Of a stretch of DNA of 64,000 nt, positions 41,818 to 49,628 are shown in pieces. Within the stretch, counting starts at the first letter, position 1; each line of letters starts with the position of its first letter. Position numbers and translations under genes: made by a program. The notes below the pieces were generated by a model, which was given only the letters and a program-made list of their open reading frames with translations, did not search any database and was not told the DNA's origin. The DNA comes from JBHJGM01 sp964405825 (lineage in GTDB: Bacteria; Verrucomicrobiota; Verrucomicrobiia; Opitutales; JBHJGM01), in assembly GCA_964405825.1 (NCBI GenBank), contig CAYOPI010000003.1:33574-97573 (forward strand), given 5' to 3'.

Positions 41818-42925
41818 CACAAGCCTCCAAAAGCGTTCGAGCCACAGCCTGCCACGTGTAGCATTCGCGGACAAGCCTCTGGCCAGCCTGGCCGCGCTGG
41901 CGGCGTTCGTCGTCGGTGGCGGCAAGGGCCTGGTCCAGGGCGGCACCAATGGAGTCGACCTCGGCCTCGCAAAGCCAGCCCCCGCCGTCGCGGGCGAGTT
42001 CCGGGAAGTTGCAGGCATGCGAGGCAAGCACGGGCACACCGCAGGCCATCGACTCCAGAATGGCAACCGAGAAGCCCTCCGAGTGCGAAGTCAGGGCGAA
42101 GACATCAGCGCTCTTGAGCAGGGCAACCTTGGCCTCGCCGGTGACGGTGCCGGGAAAGCGGACGACATCTGCCAGGTCCAGCTCGCGGACGATCGCTTCG
42201 AGTTCGGCGAGGTGACCACCCTCGTCCGGCCCGGCCACAACGATCTCCCAGTCGGCCTTGAAGGCCTCGCATTGAGCGGCCGCGCGCAGGAGCAGGTCCA
42301 CGCCCTTCTTGGGATGCAACCGGCCCAGAAAGAGGATGCGGCGGCGCTCCCTGGGCGCAGGGGTGACGGCTGGATCCTCGAAGGGCGCCAGGTCGATCCC
42401 GTTGGGCGCAACCACGACTTCGCCACCGATGCCGAGCGTGCGAATCTGGTCGGCTTCCTTGGCCGTCAGCGCCCGCCAGAGTCGCGCGTGGCGGAAGTTC
42501 GCGTCCTCAAAGAGCCAGTGGACGAGGCGCTTCTTCCAGCGCGAGCGATTGAGGATCCAGGGCTCGAACATGCCGTGGGGATGACAGACCAGGGCTCGCT
42601 TGAGCCGGCGCGTCCAGGCGCCCAGCACCTTGTTCGGATAGACGTAGAAGCCGTGTGCGTGGACCACGCCGCGGGCCTCGACCAGTCCGCGTGCCTCGCG
42701 TCGCAGGTCCGGCGCGAAGAACAGCGGTGTCGGCCCCTGGCGCGTGAACAGGCGCGCGTGGGTGACCTCCGGAGGCGGTTCGCGCGCGTCGGTGGACACC
42801 AGCAGCGAATCCCGGCCCGCCGCGTTGAAGGCCTCGTTGAGGGCCAGCGCCGCGCGACCCAGGCCACCGCCCTCCAGCGGTTCGGTGGACTGAACGAAGT
42901 GCAGGTGAGCGTCGGGCGTGGGCAT
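41801..42925 (-). CDS. Glycosyltransferase family 4
   Basis: 374 residues from the ATG at 42925 (MPTPDAHLHFVQSTEPLEGG). Typical GT4 marks: GGLGRAALALNEAF near the N terminus (acceptor loop GGxGR), VHAHGFYVYPNK, VVVAPNGIDLAPF, ILFLGRLHPKKGVDLLLRA and TSHSEGFSVAILESMACGVP (Glu-x7-Glu). It starts 10 bp after the end of the upstream glycosyltransferase gene. The 45 codons upstream in the same frame lie inside that gene and are not used. Sugar specificity unknown. Confidence 0.9.
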   Translation of the reverse strand: MPTPDAHLHFVQSTEPLEGGGLGRAALALNEAFNAAGRDSLLVSTDAREPPPEVTHARLFTRQGPTPLFFAPDLRREARGLVEARGVVHAHGFYVYPNKVLGAWTRRLKRALVCHPHGMFEPWILNRSRWKKRLVHWLFEDANFRHARLWRALTAKEADQIRTLGIGGEVVVAPNGIDLAPFEDPAVTPAPRERRRILFLGRLHPKKGVDLLLRAAAQCEAFKADWEIVVAGPDEGGHLAELEAIVRELDLADVVRFPGTVTGEAKVALLKSADVFALTSHSEGFSVAILESMACGVPVLASHACNFPELARDGGGWLCEAEVDSIGAALDQALAATDDERRQRGQAGQRLVRECYTWQAVARTLLEACDAHCD

Positions 42926-42935
42926 GGGGCGAGGT

Positions 42936-44135
42936 TCAAAGGGCCAGGGCTGCCTCGGCGGCGCGGCGGGCGTTGATGCCAAAGTGATCGAGGCCGAAGT
43001 CGCGCACATGCGCCAGGGCCTGCTGGCCGATCTGCCCCGCCCAAACCGGGTCATCGGCAAAGCGCTGGAGAGCCGCCTGCAGATCCGCTTCGTTCTCGGG
43101 ATCGATGGTCAGGCCGGTCTGCTCGGGGAGCACGAGGTCTTCGGCCGAGCCCAGCGTTTTTGAGGCGATCACGGGAGTCGCGCAGGCCATCGCCTCGTTC
43201 ACCACCAGTCCCCATTCCTCATACAGACTCGGAAGAATAAAGGCACGGGCCAGGGCGTAGAAGATCGGGTTCTGATCGATCTGGCGGAAGCCGTAGAAGT
43301 GCACCGCCGGCTGGGCAGGGTCGTAAGCGGGACGGGGCTCGGGCGCATCGGCCGCGCGCAGGTGGTCGACAACCGGTAGACCGCCTTCGGCACAAAGGCG
43401 GCGCAGTTCGGGCTCCACGTCTCCCGATCCGACAAAGACCAGATGCATCGGGCGACCGTTGGGCTGGTTCAGCTTGAGGAAGGCGCTGACAAGCCGGGGG
43501 AGGTTTTTTTTGGCCACCATGCGCCCGAGGCTCATGAAGTAGTCCGGAGGGAGGGCGAGCTGCTGGCGGGCGGCTTCGGCATCGGTGCGGACCCTGGCGG
43601 CCTCGGCTTCAAAGAAGGCGTTGTCGACCACGTCGTAGCCCGGGAAGATGCGCTCCTCGTCCAGGCCGAGGCTGGCGTAGTAGCGCCGGTGGGGCGAGCC
43701 GCCGACGAGTCCGGCGTGAAAGCGCGAGACAATCTGCCCCTTGATCCAGCGCTTGAGGCCGGTGGCGCGTTCGGTGCCCGCGTGGGTCTCGTTCATCATC
43801 ACGATGCGCGTGCCGCGCAGGCGTGCGCGCAGGTTCATGACCAGCGACCAGTGCCAGTACGAGGGCACAAAAAGCACGTCCGGGCGCAGGCGCTTGAGGG
43901 CGGGCAGGGCCTCGCGCAGCATGCCCATGGGATAGAACTGCATCTCGTGCGCGCCGACGTTGACGTGCTCGATGTCGTCGTAGCCTTCGAGGGTGGTGTA
44001 GTCGTAAATGCCGCTGCTGCGAAAAAGCTCGAGCCCGTGCACGGAGAAGCCTTCGCCAGCGCACTGGCGCGCTCCGCGAAAACGCGCGTAGTGGTAGGGT
44101 CCCCAGTACCCCCAAAGAAAGACCAGGCGTTTCAT
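42936..44135 (-). CDS. Glycosyltransferase family 4
   Basis: 399 residues. The start MKRLVFLWGYWGPYHYARFR is an acceptor-side motif of GT4-type enzymes that read the polysaccharide chain. Further marks are MNETHAGTERA, FMSLGRMVAKKNLPRLVSAF, LVFVGSGDVEPELR and LPSLYEEWGLVVNEAMACAT (Glu-x7-Glu). The gene begins 2 bp after the stop of the polymerase-like gene. Specificity unknown. Confidence 0.88.
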   Translation of the reverse strand: MKRLVFLWGYWGPYHYARFRGARQCAGEGFSVHGLELFRSSGIYDYTTLEGYDDIEHVNVGAHEMQFYPMGMLREALPALKRLRPDVLFVPSYWHWSLVMNLRARLRGTRIVMMNETHAGTERATGLKRWIKGQIVSRFHAGLVGGSPHRRYYASLGLDEERIFPGYDVVDNAFFEAEAARVRTDAEAARQQLALPPDYFMSLGRMVAKKNLPRLVSAFLKLNQPNGRPMHLVFVGSGDVEPELRRLCAEGGLPVVDHLRAADAPEPRPAYDPAQPAVHFYGFRQIDQNPIFYALARAFILPSLYEEWGLVVNEAMACATPVIASKTLGSAEDLVLPEQTGLTIDPENEADLQAALQRFADDPVWAGQIGQQALAHVRDFGLDHFGINARRAAEAALAL

Positions 44136-44137
44136 CG

Positions 44138-45586
44138 TCAGCGAGAACCGCGGGCCAGCGCCGGCGCACGACGCGGGCGCTGCGGCGGAGGCTTGGGTTC
44201 CTCCGCGGCTTCATCGGACTTCTCCGTAATGGGCCTAAGCTCGCCGGTGGGCAGCAGGACCTTGGCAAAGAACCACCACATCGAGAACGGCAGGACGATC
44301 GTGAAGAGAATGAACTTCAGCAGGGAGACCATGCTGCCGTCGCGGAAGAACTGCACGAGCATGGCGCAGAAGATCAGGTACGGGAAAACCACAAAGGGCG
44401 AGGTCTGGTGGGTCAGGAAAAACCGGTAGAGGAAGGCCAGCGCCACCGCCGCCATCAGTACGTTGAAGAGCGCCCCCGGCAGTCCGCCCGTGATCCAGCC
44501 ATCGCCCAGGATACTCAAGGTCAGCCCGATGAAGTTCCCGTAATCGTTCAGGTCGAAGTATGGAACGGGGGGCCCTACCGGCTTGCCTTTCCACAGTTTG
44601 CGCGGGATCGGTTCGGTCAGCAATTGCAGGTGCTGCACGCCCTGGGAGTACTTGCCGGTCTCCTCGGGCACCTTGTCGATGATGTAGACCAGGAAGTCGA
44701 AGTTGGCGAAGTCCAGCCCGTCGATCTCCTCGAGGAACTGCTTGTCCTTGGTCGGATCCTTGGTGAGCGTGACCGTGGCCATGCCGCGCTTGTAGGCCTT
44801 CTCGATGGAGGTGTCTTCCATCACCGTGCGCATCCACTCCTGGCCGGCATTGCGGTTCTTGCCCAGCTCGTGAAAGCCGAGGGCGATCCCCGAGCCAACC
44901 ACCCCGACAATGATCATGTCCTTGCCCTTGAACCAGATGCGGCGCTTGTCCCACATGAAGACCAGGAAGATCGCCACCATCGTGAGCAGGATGGTCCAGC
45001 GCCCCCAGCCCTGCGAAAAACGGTAGCCCAGAAAGACAACCAGCGGAACCAGCGAAAGAATCCGCCAGCGAAAGTACCACGCGATCAGAATGCAGACGGG
45101 GATCAGCACGCGCTGGGCGTCGTTGAGGTAGCCCGAGGTGCCGGTCATCACGTACACGCCGCTCTCGGTCATCTCGCCACTCATGCGCGCGCCAAAAACC
45201 GAGTACAGGCCCAGCGGCGCCAGGATCCCGATGGTCATCCACAGGGCCCGTTTCTCGCCGCCGGTGAGGTCGGCGAAGCGGGGCATGTCAAAGATGCGTT
45301 GCGACGGACAGGTCAGGCTGAAGGCCACCACAAACAGAATCAGGCAGGCGCTGGTGATCTGCAGGGTCTGCGTCATCAACTCCCCGCTGGGCATGAACTC
45401 CATGTAGTCCCAGACCTTGTTGAGGTCGCCCGCGTAGATCAGGGTGGGCCGCACCGTGAAGACGACGGTGTGAAAGGCCAGGTAGTGGGTGACGGGATGG
45501 AAGATCGTCAGCTGCCCGCGGATCGCCACAACCAGCGTTACCAGCAGCAGCAACACCCATTGAAAGACGATCTCGTACAGTCCCAT
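44138..45586 (-). CDS. O-antigen/exopolysaccharide polymerase-like membrane protein (Wzy role)
   Basis: 482 residues with about ten hydrophobic segments, for example IVFQWVLLLLVTLVVAIRG, ITSACLILFVVAFSLTC and LLKFILFTIVLPFSMWWFF. A large soluble loop of about 100 residues (AGQEWMRTVMEDTSIEKAYK onward) sits between the middle and late helices, which is the usual layout of Wzy/oligosaccharide repeat-unit polymerases. The C terminus is a polar Pro/Arg-rich tail. Sequence among Wzy proteins is very variable, so the call rests on topology and on lying inside the glycosyltransferase cluster. Export of another kind cannot be excluded. Confidence 0.68.
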   Translation of the reverse strand: MGLYEIVFQWVLLLLVTLVVAIRGQLTIFHPVTHYLAFHTVVFTVRPTLIYAGDLNKVWDYMEFMPSGELMTQTLQITSACLILFVVAFSLTCPSQRIFDMPRFADLTGGEKRALWMTIGILAPLGLYSVFGARMSGEMTESGVYVMTGTSGYLNDAQRVLIPVCILIAWYFRWRILSLVPLVVFLGYRFSQGWGRWTILLTMVAIFLVFMWDKRRIWFKGKDMIIVGVVGSGIALGFHELGKNRNAGQEWMRTVMEDTSIEKAYKRGMATVTLTKDPTKDKQFLEEIDGLDFANFDFLVYIIDKVPEETGKYSQGVQHLQLLTEPIPRKLWKGKPVGPPVPYFDLNDYGNFIGLTLSILGDGWITGGLPGALFNVLMAAVALAFLYRFFLTHQTSPFVVFPYLIFCAMLVQFFRDGSMVSLLKFILFTIVLPFSMWWFFAKVLLPTGELRPITEKSDEAAEEPKPPPQRPRRAPALARGSR

Positions 45587-45598
45587 CGCTCGAATTCG

Positions 45599-46138
45599 CT
45601 ACAGGAGTGGGGGGTCGAAATCCAGCGCGTAGGCAAGCTCGCGCGAGCGGTCTTTAAGCTTACGCGCGGGCGACCCGCCGACAACGGTAAAGGGCTCGAC
45701 GTCGCGCGTGACCACGGCTCCGGCCGCCACCACGGCGCCCTCCCCCACGGAGACGCCCGGCAGAATGACCGCCCGGTAACCGATCCAGACGCGGTCGCCC
45801 ACCACCACGTCTCCCCCGGCATTGGCAAAGTCGGGCGAATCCGGATCGTGGCCGAGGGTCAGAATGGTCGCCTCCGGGCCGATGGAGACGTCGCTGCCCA
45901 GGCGGATGTCGTAGTGGCGTCCGTCGAAGGTGCAGCCAAAGTTCACCACGCAGCGCTCGCCCAGGTAGACCCGCCGGCCGTTGAGAAAGCGGCAGCGCAT
46001 CTGCACGCCCGTGCCCTTGCCGAACTGGCCCAGGTAGGCCTTCAGGTAGGCCCGCCGCACAAAGCGCACCGGAAACGATCCCACCACATGGGTGTACCCG
46101 TAGGAGAGCAGCGTGCCGGCCAGCAGGCGAAGGTTCAT
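45599..46138 (-). CDS. Hexapeptide-repeat acyltransferase
   Basis: 179 residues. The repeats SDVSIGPEATILTLGH, GDVVVGDRVWIGYRAVILPG and VSVGEGAVVAAGAVVTRD build a left-handed beta-helix. They are followed by FTVVGGSPARKLKDR, the common closing motif of maltose/galactoside O-acetyltransferase relatives. It would transfer an acetyl (or similar acyl) group from CoA to a sugar. Its ATG overlaps the stop of the upstream glycosyltransferase gene by 4 bp. It is the second acetyltransferase of the locus. Confidence 0.85.
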   Translation of the reverse strand: MNLRLLAGTLLSYGYTHVVGSFPVRFVRRAYLKAYLGQFGKGTGVQMRCRFLNGRRVYLGERCVVNFGCTFDGRHYDIRLGSDVSIGPEATILTLGHDPDSPDFANAGGDVVVGDRVWIGYRAVILPGVSVGEGAVVAAGAVVTRDVEPFTVVGGSPARKLKDRSRELAYALDFDPPLL

Positions 46139-47388
46139 TGGCGGTCAGTCTGGGGTTCGCCCCACAGAAAAGCCATGAAGCGTTCGGGCGAGTTGAACGC
46201 CTGCGCCGCGGGTCGGCGGGCGGTGGCGGCGTCGAGGTGTTCGCCGATCTGATCGTGCATCTGCTTGAGGGCGTCGACCAGAGGCTCGACCTCGCCGTCG
46301 GGCACCTTCAGCCCGTAGGCCCAGCGGTCAACCGCGCGCGACAGCCAGGTGTCATCGGTCACGATCATCGGCAGGCCGGCCGTACCGGCTTCGGCCACCT
46401 GGTTGGACTGGCGCGCGAAGTACGAGGTCCACCGATACGGCAGCACCACGCAGTGCGCGTTGAGGAAAAGATCCTCGTACTGCTCGGAGCTGAGAAAATC
46501 CGTAACCAGTTGCACGCGATCATCCTCGCGAAACGCGGTGGCGGGCTCCATCGGCTCGTCGTTGTCGACCAGCATCTGGTTGGGCCAGTGAAAGACAAAG
46601 CGCACGCGGTCCTCGGGGTAGCGCTCGAGGTACTTCAGGATGGCGTCGTGGAAGACGTCGCTGCCCTTCTCGTGGCGCACTGGACCCAGGGTGATGAAGC
46701 GCACGGGGTCGCCGTTTTGCGGGACCGTGGACTGGCGCACGTTGACCGGGACCGCCGGAGAGGGAATCTCGTTGAAGGGCACACCGGCGAGGATCTCAAA
46801 CTCCCGGGAGGTCTGGTCGCTGTCGTTGGCGAAGCAGACCTTGCCCTGGGCCTCCCATTTGGCGAAGCGCTTGATGAAGAAGCGCGCCAGCGCCGCCGAG
46901 CGCCCGAACCTCGGCTCGGGGTCACCCTTCTCGTAGGTGCCGTGGCCGGTGATGACGAAGAAGAACAGCCGCTGGAAGTCCTTGCCCAGGTGCTTGCGGC
47001 AGAGCAGGTACCAGGCGATCAGCTGGTGGATGCGCACGGTCGAAACGAGGATGCAGTCGGCCTTGCCCTCGCGCTTGAGAATGGCCGCATTCTCGCGCCA
47101 GTTGTGCCAGGTGTAGTAGAAAAACCGATACAGCCCATGCAGCGGCGTCTTCGCCGGCCCCTTGCGAAACCACCACGAGCGCCTGAAGTGCTTCACCGCA
47201 CCCAGTTCCTGCGCCAGATCGTCCTTCAGCTCGCGATGGGCGTAAACCTTGACCTCGTAGCCGCGCGCCTGGTTGAGGCGCTTGATCGATTTGTTCCACT
47301 GGAAGAAGTGCCCGGAGGGACCAATCAGGCACTCCTCGACGATGATCAGCTTGCGGGGCCCGGCGCCCTCCCTGGCTTCGGCGTTCAC
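46135..47388 (-). CDS. Glycosyltransferase (GT-B type)
   Basis: 417 residues from a GTG at 47388, with AGGA about 10 bases upstream. The alternative TTG at 47451 would overlap the epimerase gene by 29 bp and has no ribosome site. The protein begins close to RKLIIVEECLIGPSGHFFQW. The donor half shows RFITLGPVRHEKGSDVFHDA, VVLPYRWTSYFARQSNQVAE and GTAGLPMIVTDDTWLSRAV. The family is GT4-like but the Glu-x7-Glu motif is not clear (SNQVAEAG). It probably adds one residue of the repeat unit. Confidence 0.78.
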   Translation of the reverse strand: MNAEAREGAGPRKLIIVEECLIGPSGHFFQWNKSIKRLNQARGYEVKVYAHRELKDDLAQELGAVKHFRRSWWFRKGPAKTPLHGLYRFFYYTWHNWRENAAILKREGKADCILVSTVRIHQLIAWYLLCRKHLGKDFQRLFFFVITGHGTYEKGDPEPRFGRSAALARFFIKRFAKWEAQGKVCFANDSDQTSREFEILAGVPFNEIPSPAVPVNVRQSTVPQNGDPVRFITLGPVRHEKGSDVFHDAILKYLERYPEDRVRFVFHWPNQMLVDNDEPMEPATAFREDDRVQLVTDFLSSEQYEDLFLNAHCVVLPYRWTSYFARQSNQVAEAGTAGLPMIVTDDTWLSRAVDRWAYGLKVPDGEVEPLVDALKQMHDQIGEHLDAATARRPAAQAFNSPERFMAFLWGEPQTDRQ

Positions 47389-47422
47389 GGCGGCGCAATC
47401 CTGTAAGAATCCGGCAGCGGCT

Positions 47423-48424
47423 TCAGCCCGAAGCCACGCCGGCGTCGGCAAAGACCTGCTTGTACCAGCCGACCATCCGGCGCATGCCCTCCTCCAGGCT
47501 CACGTTGAGCTTGAATTCGTTGCCGAGCACGGCGGTCAGCAGCTTGCTGTCGCTGCTCTTGATGAAGCGGCCCTCGGGCTTGGAGCGGTCGGCCTCGATG
47601 ACGATCTCCAATCCGGCGGCCCTGGCGATCAACGCCACCAGATCGCGGATGGCGATGGTGTCCTCGAAGCCGATGTTGACGGGGCGGTCGCTGAAACCTT
47701 TTTCCACGAGTGCCATCATGATGCGGGCGCAATCCTCGGCGTGCACGTAGTTGCGGCGCTGGTTGCCCGAGCCCCACATCACGCAGGGATTCTCGCCGTC
47801 GAGCACGCGCTTGACGAGCATGGGGATGGCCTGGGAGTACTCGCCGGCCCAGTTGTAATGCTCGCCGTAAATGTTGAAGGGGCGCACGATGGTCATCGCG
47901 ATGCCGGTCTCACGCTTGTAAATGTCGGCCTTCATCTCGAGCATGCGCTTGGCCCAGCCGTAGCCCCAGTTGGCGCGTTCGGGCTCGCCGCTCCAGGGCA
48001 CGCTGTCGGGCATCGGCGTGGGCCCGTCGTCGGAGTAGACGCAGCTGGTGCTGGTGAGCAGGACCTGCCTGGGTTTGTGCGCGGCGATGGCGTCGAGCGT
48101 GTTGGTGTTGATGCGCTCGTTGAAGCGAAACATCTCGTGGTGATGCCCCTGGCTGTAACCCACCCCGTAGGCCCGCGAGGCCAGGTGAAAGACGATCTCG
48201 GCGCCTTCCAGGGAGGCTTCGGCAAAATCCGGGTCCTCCAGCGTGCCGTGGCGGTAGTCCACGCGGTCGCGCAACTGCGGCACAAAGTGCCAGGTACCTT
48301 TGGACTCGTCGTCGACCAGAATCACTCTGGCCTCGGCTTCCAGAAGCTTCGTCACCAGGAAGGACCCAATCAGGCCCAATCCTCCCGTCACGGCGACGGG
48401 CTTGTCCTTGTAAAACTGCTCCAT
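47423..48424 (-). CDS. NAD-dependent epimerase/dehydratase (nucleotide-sugar SDR)
   Basis: 333 residues from the ATG at 48424; a GTG nine codons upstream is weaker. Extended short-chain dehydrogenase: cofactor loop VAVTGGLGLIGSFL, catalytic Tyr-x3-Lys in GYGWAKRML, preceded by TSTSCVYS, and substrate-side RPFNIYGEHYNWAGEY and GSGNQRRNYVHAEDCAR. Enzymes of this kind change UDP-, GDP- or dTDP-sugars. It most likely makes a dedicated sugar donor for this polysaccharide. The exact reaction (epimerase, dehydratase or reductase) cannot be fixed. Confidence 0.87.
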   Translation of the reverse strand: MEQFYKDKPVAVTGGLGLIGSFLVTKLLEAEARVILVDDESKGTWHFVPQLRDRVDYRHGTLEDPDFAEASLEGAEIVFHLASRAYGVGYSQGHHHEMFRFNERINTNTLDAIAAHKPRQVLLTSTSCVYSDDGPTPMPDSVPWSGEPERANWGYGWAKRMLEMKADIYKRETGIAMTIVRPFNIYGEHYNWAGEYSQAIPMLVKRVLDGENPCVMWGSGNQRRNYVHAEDCARIMMALVEKGFSDRPVNIGFEDTIAIRDLVALIARAAGLEIVIEADRSKPEGRFIKSSDSKLLTAVLGNEFKLNVSLEEGMRRMVGWYKQVFADAGVASG

Positions 48425-48488
48425 GTGTTGCTCAGATGTTAGGGCCTGCACTCATATCGGCGTAAATGCACGGGGCTTGAACGCTGGG

Positions 48489-48601
48489 GCCTGTCAGAAA
48501 AATCGCAAGAACCATGATTGCCCTCGGACACCCCCACGGCAGCTTTGCCTTGGGACGCAAAATCGCTCTGGCGGGCGCATCGTCGAATCCTTCGGACAGG
48601 C
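48489..48601. repeat. Short element with imperfect terminal inverted repeats (MITE-like)
   Basis: GCCTGTCAGAAAAATCG at the left end (48489-48505) matches the reverse complement of the right end (GCCTGTCCGAAGGATTCG, 48584-48601) at about 14 of 17 positions. The 113-bp segment has no reading frame of note. It stops 1 bp before the GT2 stop codon, between the GT2 and epimerase genes. No second copy was noticed in the window, so a mobile origin is unproven. Confidence 0.4.
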
Positions 48602-48602
48602 T

Positions 48603-49628
48603 CTAGCTGGCCCAGTGCCAACCGGCCGCTTCGAGGATTTTTCGCTGACCCTCATGCAGATGGGCCACGCGCTGGTCCGGGGCATAGCGATGCCCGACAA
48701 AGCGTGACTGCAGCGAGCGCACCTTGCGCGAGAGCGTCAGCCCCATGCGGTAGGGCAGGCGGTTAGGGTACGGGTCGAGCAATTCGCGAATCCGGCGGGC
48801 CTGGGCGAGCGACTTCTCCGAGCTGTATTCCTCGAGCGCGTTGGCGTTGTCCCACAGGCGCAAGCGGTAGCGGTACCAGCCCAAGGGCTCCTCGTTGGGG
48901 TGGTGCTGCAGATACAGTTCACGCTGACGCAGCTGCGCTTCGGCCCAATGGGTGAAGAAGCGCTCGAGCTTGCTCTTGTCCGAGGTCAGCTTGTTGGTCG
49001 GCCCGTCGGAGCGGTACAGCAGCAGCGAGCGCGGCGAGAAAACCATCGACGAGCCCGTCAGCAGCGTCTGCATGAGGAACACCTGGTCCTCGCCGGCGAA
49101 CAGGTCGACCGGGAAGCGCACGTTGTGCTTCTCCAGGGTGGAGCGGCGGAAGAGCCCGCTTTGCAGCACGACGCTCCAGGTCGTCATCAGAGTCTTGGCC
49201 AGGTCGGAACTGCGGGGGAGCCCGCGGCTTTGCAGGACCATCCCGTCGCCGGTCAGCCGGTCGGCGTCGATGCGCACTTTCGTCCAGGGTCCGTAGGCCA
49301 CATCGGCCCCGCTGTGGTCGAGCTGGCGCACCTGGCAGAAAAGCTTCTCGGAGGTCGGGATGTCGTCGCTGTCCATGAACTCGACGTACTCGCCCTGGGC
49401 CACCTGCAGGCCGGTGTTGCGCGCCGCACCCGGGCCGCCGTTGGCCTGCTCGATCACCCGCACGCGATGCCCGTAGCGCGTGCGCACGTAGTCCGCGGAG
49501 CCGTCGGTGGAGCCGTCATCCACCACGATGACCTCATCGGGCGGACGGTGCTGGTTGAGCACGGCGTCGAGGGTCGCCCCGATCACGTCAGCGCGGTTGT
49601 AGCAGGGAATGATGACCGAGACCTTCAT
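48603..49628 (-). CDS. Glycosyltransferase family 2
   Basis: 341 residues from the ATG at 49628, which overlaps the ABC exporter stop by 4 bp. The GT-A start VSVIIPCYNRADVIGATLDA, the nucleotide-binding VDDGSTDGS and the metal motif MDSDD are classical GT2. EDQVFLMQTLL lies in the position of the catalytic ED. It has no membrane helices, so it is a cytoplasmic transferase for the repeat unit. A large C-terminal region of about 110 residues (after LYRSDGPTNK) is of unknown role. Confidence 0.92.
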   Translation of the reverse strand: MKVSVIIPCYNRADVIGATLDAVLNQHRPPDEVIVVDDGSTDGSADYVRTRYGHRVRVIEQANGGPGAARNTGLQVAQGEYVEFMDSDDIPTSEKLFCQVRQLDHSGADVAYGPWTKVRIDADRLTGDGMVLQSRGLPRSSDLAKTLMTTWSVVLQSGLFRRSTLEKHNVRFPVDLFAGEDQVFLMQTLLTGSSMVFSPRSLLLYRSDGPTNKLTSDKSKLERFFTHWAEAQLRQRELYLQHHPNEEPLGWYRYRLRLWDNANALEEYSSEKSLAQARRIRELLDPYPNRLPYRMGLTLSRKVRSLQSRFVGHRYAPDQRVAHLHEGQRKILEAAGWHWAS

